DNA of 9,821 nt from Syntrophobacteria bacterium (lineage in GTDB: Bacteria; Desulfobacterota; Syntrophobacteria; JARFUL01), in the NCBI GenBank assembly GCA_029289015.1, contig JARFUL010000027.1, positions 1-9,821 on the forward strand. Reading direction: 5' to 3'. Below, piece by piece: positions 1-5,731 of the stretch. Both the position numbers and the translations under genes were made by a program. Below the pieces are notes generated by a model. That model saw only the letters and a list, made by a program, of their open reading frames with translations, was not told the DNA's origin and made no database searches. Position 1 is the first letter of the stretch. Each line of letters starts with the position of its first letter.

Positions 1-371
1 CCCATAACCGCGTGACGGGTCTCCGCGAGGGAGAACTCCGCCTCCTCTTCGGTTAGTTGCGGGTTTCTGGAAAACATGGTCCTCCTGTACCAGATGGACC
101 CGATCTCCCGGCTGGAGACCCTGCCCCCCGGCCCCTCCAGATGCCACTCCCAGCCGCCCCGGGTCTGGTATTTTACGGTGAGCCTGTCCTCTGTCCCGAG
201 GCTCTGGGGATGGAAGCGCACCGGTTTTATGCCCCTTCTCTCCAGATGAAGGACCATGAGATCGGAATGGGGGTCGATCTCCTGGGACACAATCATTATG
301 GCTTTATTGGTGCCGTGGTAGCGTCTGCTCGCCCGGTCTGCCCGGCCCGTTTTGGGTTTGTTGTTTTCCAT
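1..371 (-). CDS. MvdD/MdnC-type ATP-grasp RiPP maturase (N-terminal part, truncated by window edge)
   Basis: Predicted graspetide ligase: an ATP-grasp enzyme that would use ATP to activate Asp/Glu side chains of a precursor peptide and join them to Ser/Thr (ester) or Lys (amide). Seen: an uninterrupted frame of 123 codons from ATG 369-371 to the left edge, with an AAGGGAG ribosome site 7 nt upstream. After a basic, hydrophilic stretch of about 20 residues comes AIMIVSQEIDPHSDLMVLHL (24-43), then RRGIKPVRFHP (45-55), then REIGSIWYRRT (88-98) and an acidic helix LTEEEAEFSLAE (106-117). The SQExDxHxD start, the 'RGxxxVRF' strand and the 'IxSIWYRR' segment are hallmarks of the MvdD-type pre-ATP-grasp domain known from microviridin ligases. 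The ATP-binding and catalytic half lies outside the window. It starts 75 bp after the exporter gene and follows the precursor in the same direction. Family assignment rests on recalled motifs; MvdC versus MvdD subtype cannot be settled here. Confidence 0.9.
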   Translation of the reverse strand, partial: MENNKPKTGRADRASRRYHGTNKAIMIVSQEIDPHSDLMVLHLERRGIKPVRFHPQSLGTEDRLTVKYQTRGGWEWHLEGPGGRVSSREIGSIWYRRTMFSRNPQLTEEEAEFSLAETRHAVM

Positions 372-378
372 CGGAGCG

Positions 379-385
379 CTCCCTT
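379..385 (-). promoter_or_regulatory. Ribosome binding site of the ATP-grasp gene
   Basis: AAGGGAG on the minus strand, 7 nt before the ATG at 369-371. It supports this start for the truncated ligase gene and suggests independent translation initiation rather than coupling to the exporter, whose stop is 75 bp upstream. Confidence 0.7.
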
Positions 386-446
386 GCCTTTCAATCTTGA
401 TGCGGTTCTTTTATCTCTTCTCCTGCCCAAGGCTCCCACCTGAATG

Positions 447-2189
447 CTACTCCAAGAAGAGCTCCCTCAAATTCTCCTTTTTGGCCAGCTCTTTTGGGGA
501 GCCCTCAAATATGAGCCTTCCTTCGTCGAGTATCAAAAGATGGTCAACATCCGCGTGCCGGTGTACCTTGTGGGAGAGCAGGACCACGGTGTTCCCCGTA
601 TCTCTTATATCGGCCATGGTTCTATAGATAAGCGCCTGGGCGACCTGGTCCACATGCGCGGTGGGCTCGTCGAGGATAATGACGCTGGGCTGGGTGAGAA
701 GCGCCCTTGCCAGCACCATGCGCTGCCGCTCCCCCGCAGAAAACCTGGAACCCGACTCCCCTACGTCCGCGTCATATCCCGCGTCGCCGGAGATTATCCG
801 ATCGTGCACGTACGCCCTCTCGAGGCACCGCGTCAGGTCATCATCTGAACCCCTGCGACCGAGGAGGATATTATCCCTCACAGAGCCGCGAAAGAGCACC
901 ACCTCCTGGGGCACGTAGCCTATCCGCTGCCAGAGCTCCTTCCTGGCAAATGAGGAGAGGGGAGCCCCGTCCAGAGTCACGTCTCCTTCCGTGGGCTCGA
1001 GGAGCCTCAGCATTAGACATGCCAGGGTGGTCTTTCCGGCCCCGCTTCTGCCCGCGACCACGGTGACTTTGCCCTTGGGGATGGTCGCGGTGACCATGCT
1101 CAAGCCATGCCTTCCCCCCGGGTAGACCACGGTTACGCCCCTCATCTCATACGCGCCCGATCTCTTCACCTCGGAGGGGGCCTCCGCCTTCCCCTCGGCG
1201 TCTCTTCCCTCAATCATCTCGGCCTGGAGCCTCCCAAGGCGCACAAGGCCGTCCTTTAGCCCTATCGCGGATGAGGCCAGTTGCTGCGCGCCCGCGGTGA
1301 GATAGGTGAAAAGTGCGGCCAGGGCCACCAGCTCCCCCAGGGTAAGCCTGCCCCTAACAACGAGATAACCGCCCGCCAGGTAAAAGATAAACTGGATGAG
1401 GTGCGACACCCCGAAGCTCCCCTCGAGCGCCCACTGGGGCAGGGTTCTCCTGCGAATAAGAGCGCGGGTATATTCATCGAGAAGGTGCTTGATCCTTTCC
1501 GACGCCCAGTCGGGCGACGCGGAGGTGAGGAGCAGCATTCCCTCGAGCCCCAGGGTGTTCAGTATGTGCTCCCCCACCCTTACGTTGGACTCGATCTCCC
1601 GGGAGAGCCCCCTCTCGGTGAGCCTTGCGCCCATTCGAGAGAGAGCAGCCACGCCCACAAGGCCGAGTGCGCCCAGAAGAGCCAGGGAGGGCACCCAAAG
1701 AAGCAGTACTACCAGCACCACGGCAATCTGCACCGCGGCTACCACCATTTGACCCACAAGGTGACTGAACGCGCCCTCAATTACCGCTGTATCGCCCCTT
1801 AGAAGCTGCAGGAACTCGGACTTGCCGTAGTCCTGGTAGAACTGAAGGGGCTTTTCCTTGAGCAGTTCGTAGGTTCTGAGGGTGAGCTGGTTGGCGAGGT
1901 ACGCGCCGGTGAGCGCATAATCCTGGAAGGCCGCGCCCGAAAGAGCGCCCCTGATGAGAAGGCAGACAAGCTGGGCCGCGAGAATAAAACACATGACAAG
2001 GATGCTGCCCGGAATTATTCCACGGTCGAAGAGAGGTGCAAACAGGAGGGACGCGAATATGGCAAACAGCGCCGAGCCGCTGAGGTAAAGGGTGGCCTTA
2101 AAAAAGCCCTTTGCCTGGGGCCTCAGGGTCTCAAGTAGAAGCTTCCCCCAGGAGCCTGGAGAAGATCCGTGGGAACCTTTTTCGCTCAT
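447..2189 (-). CDS. ABC exporter (fused membrane and ATPase domains), likely RiPP exporter
   Basis: Half-size type I ABC exporter of 580 residues (usual length for MsbA/MdnE-like proteins), acting as a homodimer in the inner membrane and probably exporting the modified peptide. Hydrophobic segments lie near residues 36-54, 62-80, 146-165, 168-185, 262-278 and 284-300. The ATPase domain shows an aromatic A-loop (Y356), Walker A GRSGAGKT (380-387), Q-loop YVPQE (Q428), signature FSAGERQR (483-490), Walker B VIILDEPT (503-510, catalytic E508) and H-loop SH (H540), so it looks active. There is no N-terminal C39 peptidase domain. Start: the frame stays open upstream to a TTG at 2295-2297, but those 36 residues look non-coding, and ATG 2187-2189 is the first ATG; no strong ribosome site precedes it. 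Position between the peptide gene and the ATP-grasp gene matches the role of MdnE in microviridin loci. The transported substrate is inferred from context. Confidence 0.93.
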   Translation of the reverse strand: MSEKGSHGSSPGSWGKLLLETLRPQAKGFFKATLYLSGSALFAIFASLLFAPLFDRGIIPGSILVMCFILAAQLVCLLIRGALSGAAFQDYALTGAYLANQLTLRTYELLKEKPLQFYQDYGKSEFLQLLRGDTAVIEGAFSHLVGQMVVAAVQIAVVLVVLLLWVPSLALLGALGLVGVAALSRMGARLTERGLSREIESNVRVGEHILNTLGLEGMLLLTSASPDWASERIKHLLDEYTRALIRRRTLPQWALEGSFGVSHLIQFIFYLAGGYLVVRGRLTLGELVALAALFTYLTAGAQQLASSAIGLKDGLVRLGRLQAEMIEGRDAEGKAEAPSEVKRSGAYEMRGVTVVYPGGRHGLSMVTATIPKGKVTVVAGRSGAGKTTLACLMLRLLEPTEGDVTLDGAPLSSFARKELWQRIGYVPQEVVLFRGSVRDNILLGRRGSDDDLTRCLERAYVHDRIISGDAGYDADVGESGSRFSAGERQRMVLARALLTQPSVIILDEPTAHVDQVAQALIYRTMADIRDTGNTVVLLSHKVHRHADVDHLLILDEGRLIFEGSPKELAKKENLRELFLE

Positions 2190-2247
2190 ATGCCAGAGTT
2201 GCTTGCCGCAGTGGAATCGGCTGGCAGGGCTCTTTAGCAGGGTCTTT

Positions 2248-2266
2248 CTTGGAGCGCCATTCCAAG
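2248..2266 (-). other. Small inverted repeat in the precursor-exporter spacer
   Basis: CTTGGA and TCCAAG form a perfect 6-bp stem with a 7-nt loop. No T-run follows on either strand, so it is not a standard intrinsic terminator. It could slow polymerase or stabilise the upstream message. It may also be a chance palindrome. Confidence 0.3.
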
Positions 2267-2329
2267 GGATAGGGCCACCCTCGCATATAGAGCCCAAGCG
2301 CTCTGCGAAAGCGGCCCTAAAGATAGGTT

Positions 2330-2346
2330 GCTCTGCTTAAGAGAGC
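2330..2346 (-). other. Small inverted repeat just after the precursor gene
   Basis: GCTCT and AGAGC form a 5-bp stem with a 7-nt loop, about 40 bp past the stop codon of the small protein gene. No clean T-run follows. Together with the hairpin at 2248-2266 it could help keep precursor message more abundant than exporter message, as is common in RiPP loci, but the stem is short. Confidence 0.25.
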
Positions 2347-2385
2347 CGATTCCAGGGTGCCGGTTTCAGATGGAGATGGGGGAGA

Positions 2386-2625
2386 TTAACCGTTGTCCGG
2401 ATCGGAGAAGGTCACCCCGCTGACGTTGGTTGAGTGATGGGTGGTGATCTCATTGCCACCCTGGGTCATCAGCATGTCGTCCACAAAGGCTGGCTTTCCG
2501 TCTTCCCGGCGCACGTATATCTGCCTAAGAGCGTCGTAGTAGCCATCGGGAACGTTGAAGACGGGGCCCTCCTCGAGAAACCTCACCGCGAAGACATTAC
2601 CGGTTTGACTTCCGTTGCTTTGCAT
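2386..2625 (-). CDS. Graspetide-type RiPP precursor peptide (79 aa)
   Basis: Small acidic protein, probably the substrate of the ATP-grasp ligase encoded downstream. Residues 11-20 read VFAVRFLEEG, closely resembling the PFFARFLE-type leader motif by which microviridin-family ligases recognise their precursors. A spacer (GPVFNVPDGYYDALRQIYV, 20-38, then a charged stretch) leads to MTQGG (53-57), a possible double-glycine leader end. The remaining 22 residues hold TTHHST (61-66) and VTFSDPDNG (71-79). Possible nucleophiles are T61, T62, S65, T66, S69, T72 and S74; possible acids are E59, D75 and D77. There is no Lys in the tail, so only ester links could form. Start: a TTG at 2632-2634 abuts the AAAGAGGAG ribosome site, whereas ATG 2623-2625 lies 9 nt beyond it and is preferred. 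It is the first gene after a strong promoter and precedes the exporter by 196 bp. The role is inferred from leader motif plus neighbours; ring pattern is unknown. Confidence 0.83.
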   Translation of the reverse strand: MQSNGSQTGNVFAVRFLEEGPVFNVPDGYYDALRQIYVRREDGKPAFVDDMLMTQGGNEITTHHSTNVSGVTFSDPDNG

Positions 2626-2634
2626 GCCTTCCAA

Positions 2635-2643
2635 CTCCTCTTT
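2635..2643 (-). promoter_or_regulatory. Strong ribosome binding site of the precursor gene
   Basis: AAAGAGGAG on the minus strand, 9 nt before ATG 2623-2625. It directly touches the in-frame TTG at 2632-2634, which is too close to be used, so this site fixes the start of the small protein and implies efficient translation. Confidence 0.8.
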
Positions 2644-2712
2644 GTCCCGGATACGGGGCGGTAAATATTTATGCCGACCACCTCAATTGCTCTACACTAT
2701 TGCCCTGCAACT

Positions 2713-2742
2713 AACATATGGGATGTCCCTGTTTGCTGTCAA
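2713..2742 (-). promoter_or_regulatory. Sigma70-type promoter of the RiPP unit
   Basis: Minus strand: TTGACA (2737-2742, perfect -35), an 18-nt spacer, then TATGTT (2713-2718, 4 of 6 to TATAAT). Reading ATATGT (2714-2719) gives a 17-nt spacer with a poorer -10. Transcription would start near 2706, leaving an untranslated leader of about 80 nt before the precursor ATG. It separates the RiPP unit from the upstream FecR/cyclase/CHAT operon. Confidence 0.65.
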
Positions 2743-2851
2743 GCAAGATTGAGATGGCGCGTGGCGCGAAGGGACCGGCCGGCGCGGTCTTTTCCAAGTT
2801 TGATCAACCCTTTTCGGAATAAATCGCTCCGGAATTCTATTTTTTTTTCGC

Positions 2852-3772
2852 TTATCTTTGAATGGGGACTTCCACCCCCTCAGACTTTCTCTTTAGCTTC
2901 CGGTCATCGGGTCTCTTAGCGGCCAGCCTCTTCCAGTACCTGTGGGCCTCGTCCCGCAAACCCTCCCTCTCGAGCATAGCGGCAAAGAGCACCAGCTCGG
3001 AAAAGGGTGCATCGTCCGCGGGACGCAGCCTGTTGATCCGTTCCCGCTCCGCTCTCTCCAGCAGGCTGAAATCCGCGGAGCTGGAGTATACTTCACATGA
3101 GGCAAGCCTCGCGTCCACCTGCCAGGTGTAGAACCGCGCCTCCGTGAGCCTGATCTCAGGCGGGAGTTTGAAGGCCGTGCCGTCTACACGCGTTTCAATG
3201 AGCGCGCGGCCGGAGTCGTCCATCAGGGTGAACCGGTACTGGGTCGCGCTTTCCACCGGCTCCCACCGAAACACCGGGTTGGGTGTCAACACCTTTGTAT
3301 TTTTGGGGCCAAGGAGCCGGACCTTTCTCTTGTCCACCGTTCCCTTGAGCACGATCGCGGTCTGTTCGTATCCCTGGCCCCCGGAGGGCAGCAGCCCGGT
3401 CTCCCTGGCGAGAGTCAGGTTTCGTGACCGGGGTTTGGCGCCGGACAGGACCTTCGGGACCTCCTCATCGATCCGGATCGCGGCTTTCCCGGTGAAGAGG
3501 TACTCCCTTGATGAGCGAAAAAAGACCAGCGACAGAGTCGAGCCCTCGTCGATCCGGACCTCCGCGCCGACAGGCAGATAGCTGAGGATTTCACAGGGTT
3601 TCTCCGCGTGACCAATTACAATAAGGCCCCTTCCCATGAAGTCCGTCACCATGGCCACCGCGTCAGCTCCCCGGGAGACACCCGGGTGCACTGTCAGGAT
3701 AAGCGCCATAAAAATCAGACCGACAAACCTGCCGAACCTGCGGGCCCGGTGGGTGTCACTACCATCTGGCAT
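2852..3772 (-). CDS. Exported protein with FecR-like domain and FN3-like region
   Basis: 306-residue protein, exported by an N-terminal signal peptide (basic RARRFGR, hydrophobic FVGLIFMALILTV, likely cleavage near residue 36). Residues about 38-140 look like a FecR-type beta domain: GRGLIVI, then LPVGAEVRIDEGSTLSLVFF (66-85), then YLFTGKAAIRI. The 'GxxIxIDEGSxxxLxF' pattern is typical of FecR domains. Residues about 164-235 (NPVFRWEPVESATQYRFTL, ending in FYTWQVDA) resemble an FN3/Ig-like domain that reads '..F.W....A..Y.F.L'. The C-terminus (252-290) is helical and could hold one TPR-like pair. The ATG at 3770-3772 follows a strong AGGGAGGG site at 8 nt. It is the last gene of the operon, 95 bp after the CHASE2 cyclase. 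FecR-domain proteins often neighbour CHASE2 cyclases. I infer a periplasmic binding or adaptor role; the ligand is unknown. Confidence 0.75.
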   Translation of the reverse strand: MPDGSDTHRARRFGRFVGLIFMALILTVHPGVSRGADAVAMVTDFMGRGLIVIGHAEKPCEILSYLPVGAEVRIDEGSTLSLVFFRSSREYLFTGKAAIRIDEEVPKVLSGAKPRSRNLTLARETGLLPSGGQGYEQTAIVLKGTVDKRKVRLLGPKNTKVLTPNPVFRWEPVESATQYRFTLMDDSGRALIETRVDGTAFKLPPEIRLTEARFYTWQVDARLASCEVYSSSADFSLLERAERERINRLRPADDAPFSELVLFAAMLEREGLRDEAHRYWKRLAAKRPDDRKLKRKSEGVEVPIQR

Positions 3773-3780
3773 GGCTCATT

Positions 3781-3788
3781 CCCTCCCT
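3781..3788 (-). promoter_or_regulatory. Ribosome binding site of the FecR-domain gene
   Basis: AGGGAGGG on the minus strand, 8 nt before ATG 3770-3772. Another ATG 7 nt upstream of that one is out of frame and too close to the site, so the site supports the chosen start. Confidence 0.7.
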
Positions 3789-3867
3789 AAAATGAGTAAA
3801 ACTCCCGGTAAACTCGAGAACCCTCTTTGCCCTCCGCCTGCGGACCGCATCGATCCGCTTGCCGGCC

Positions 3868-5646
3868 CTATTCGGGACGCCAGCCGAACACCTCGACCGG
3901 TGCATGCCCCTTGATGGGTTGTTCGCCGAGGGGTTCGAGTTCTACGGCCGTGTTCAGGGCCCCGGCCACCTGAGCGGAACATACGATGAAATAGCCCAGG
4001 TCCTTGGTGAGCCCCTCCAGCCTGGAGGCCACGTTCACAGTATCGCCGATCACGGTGTATTCGTGCCGCTGCTCGGAACCCATGTGCCCGACCACGACCT
4101 CCCCCGCGTGCAGCCCCACCCCAATCTCAACGGGCCGGACCTTTCGGGCTTTAAGCGTCTCATTCAGCCTTTCCAGCCTTGCCAGCATCTCCTGGCCGGC
4201 GTCGAACGCATCCTGGGAAGGATTTTCGCGCCGGCCGGGGGCCCCGAAGAAGGCCATCAGCCCGTCCCCCATGAACTTGTCGATGGTGCCCCCGTGGCTG
4301 TGAATCGCGGTCGTCATCTCTTCGAAGTACAGATTCAAAAGGGAGATGGTCTCCTCGGGGGTCTGTGATTCACTGCGCTGGGTAAAGCCGCGGATATCGG
4401 AGAACAGAACGCACACCCGTCTTCGTTCCCCGCCTATCTCCGGCCTGATCTTCCCCTCCAGGATCGCGCGCAACACCTCGGGGCTTACGTATCTGCCGAA
4501 GGAGTGCCGGAGCCAGCGTTTCTCCCTGAACGCGAGCGCTCCCTCCAACCCCATGCGGCCCAGGAGCCCCAGGCAGCCTGAAAAGGTGACCGCGACAACC
4601 GGCCAGTAGGAGCCGGATGAGAGGGAGGAGGTGGAAAACCCCCACAAAAGGCCTGTCAGAACCATAAGCAGCGGCGCGCCCCAAAGGGGTCTCGCCCCCA
4701 GCCACCACAGGAGGCTGGCCAGAACGATTAGAGCGGAGATGAAAAGCGGAGAAACCGTTTGGATCAGGCCCTCGTCGGATAGAAGTGAGCGAAGGGCCTG
4801 CGCGTGGATCAGGACGCCGGGGATTCGGCGGTTTTTCGGCTCCCACGCGGCAAGGGGCACAGGCGCCCGGTGGCGGTCGTCAAAGGGCAGCACACCGCCC
4901 AGAAGCACCGGCCTGCCCGCGCATGCCCGCATGAGCGGGCCTGTTTCGCCGGCGTCGTACCACGCGACAACCTGCTGAAGGGGTATGTATCTGTACATCT
5001 CCCCTAAGGCATAGTTGATAATTCCCTCCTCAGCGTTTTCGCCCGGATGGCCCGTCATCCGGCCCACCAGGGTGGCCAGCGGTCCCTGAAGGGTTTTCAG
5101 GACCGAGCCATAACGCCTCACCGTGCCGTCCATGTCGGCCTTCACGAGCGCCAGCCCCACGGACTCCCTGCCCGCTATGGAGACAATGGGCGCGAAAATG
5201 GGCCTGAGGTTTCCCTTTTCATCCACGGTCTGCGCCAGGAAGACGGGCGCCGCGCGCCTGAGTTTCAGCAATCCCGCGAGCAGCGGCCGGTCGTAGCCGG
5301 AAAAGAGGAAGTCGTAGGAACGGTCCGGGAGAACGACATCGAGACCCACGACCCTGGGCCGCGCCAGGGCCATGGCCTCGAGGAATTTCCCGAGATAGGG
5401 GTGCCACAGGGCCAGGGGTTCACGGAAACCCTTGAACGTCTCCTCGTCAATCCCAACGATGACCACGTCCGGCTCAAGTCTCTTCGGAGAGACGTACCTG
5501 AGAAGACCGAACTGCAGGTCGAGAACCTTGTGGTCAAGATACCTCGCGACGCGGGTATGCTGGAAAGCCAGCGCTCCCGCGAGCACGAGGACGAATCCGG
5601 CCAGGATGAGCGTCTTCCTTTGCTTGGCCTCTCTCTTCAGTCTCAT
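3868..5646 (-). CDS. CHASE2-domain class III adenylate cyclase
   Basis: Membrane sensor of 592 residues that would make cAMP from ATP in the cytoplasm in response to a periplasmic signal. One N-terminal membrane helix (12-29) precedes an extracytoplasmic CHASE2 domain (about 30-290; VVIVGIDEETF at 61-71, RPRVVGLDVVLPD at 96-108). Three further helices follow (about 297-316, 320-340, 347-364), the usual CHASE2 layout. The cyclase domain has both metal-binding aspartates, D417 in FSDIRGFT and D461 in KFMGDG, adenine-selecting K457 and T531 (YTVIGDTVN; the Lys/Thr pair is that of cyanobacterial adenylate cyclases), and transition-state residues N538 and R542. It is therefore predicted active and ATP-specific. 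The ATG at 5644-5646 has only a weak ribosome site, but a TAG upstream in frame leaves no better start. It lies 85 bp after the CHAT protease gene and 95 bp before the FecR-domain gene, suggesting a shared pathway. Confidence 0.95.
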   Translation of the reverse strand: MRLKREAKQRKTLILAGFVLVLAGALAFQHTRVARYLDHKVLDLQFGLLRYVSPKRLEPDVVIVGIDEETFKGFREPLALWHPYLGKFLEAMALARPRVVGLDVVLPDRSYDFLFSGYDRPLLAGLLKLRRAAPVFLAQTVDEKGNLRPIFAPIVSIAGRESVGLALVKADMDGTVRRYGSVLKTLQGPLATLVGRMTGHPGENAEEGIINYALGEMYRYIPLQQVVAWYDAGETGPLMRACAGRPVLLGGVLPFDDRHRAPVPLAAWEPKNRRIPGVLIHAQALRSLLSDEGLIQTVSPLFISALIVLASLLWWLGARPLWGAPLLMVLTGLLWGFSTSSLSSGSYWPVVAVTFSGCLGLLGRMGLEGALAFREKRWLRHSFGRYVSPEVLRAILEGKIRPEIGGERRRVCVLFSDIRGFTQRSESQTPEETISLLNLYFEEMTTAIHSHGGTIDKFMGDGLMAFFGAPGRRENPSQDAFDAGQEMLARLERLNETLKARKVRPVEIGVGLHAGEVVVGHMGSEQRHEYTVIGDTVNVASRLEGLTKDLGYFIVCSAQVAGALNTAVELEPLGEQPIKGHAPVEVFGWRPE

Positions 5647-5731
5647 GGGAATACCGGTCCCAGGCCATTCATCCTGCTGGCAGACGGTGCGCGCGCCGGC
5701 TCCCGCACGCGCCCGCTATCCGCCCGCGTCA

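Noticed and set aside
57..443. 128-codon plus-strand frame at the left edge
   Set aside because: Antisense to the ATP-grasp ligase, which has matching family motifs and a good ribosome site. The plus frame is Pro-rich and featureless.
2131..2286. 51-codon minus-strand frame starting ATG at 2284-2286, overlapping the exporter start out of frame
   Set aside because: No good ribosome site, no recognisable motif, and it runs into the exporter coding region. It could be a translational leader, but nothing positive supports it.
2190..2297. N-terminal extension of the ABC exporter starting from TTG at 2295-2297
   Set aside because: The 36 extra residues are rich in Cys, Trp and Pro and unlike exporter N-termini. 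They cover the spacer hairpin and have no ribosome site. ATG at 2187-2189 gives a normal-length protein.
2840..2848. Run of nine T on the plus strand as a possible terminator
   Set aside because: No GC-rich hairpin precedes it on the plus strand, and no plus-strand gene ends there. On the minus strand it is an A-run just after the FecR gene stop, which is not a terminator signal.
2743..2851. Intrinsic terminator for the FecR/cyclase/CHAT operon
   Set aside because: A GACCG/CGGTC pair (about 2774-2790) can be drawn, but no T-run follows on the minus strand, so no terminator is called.
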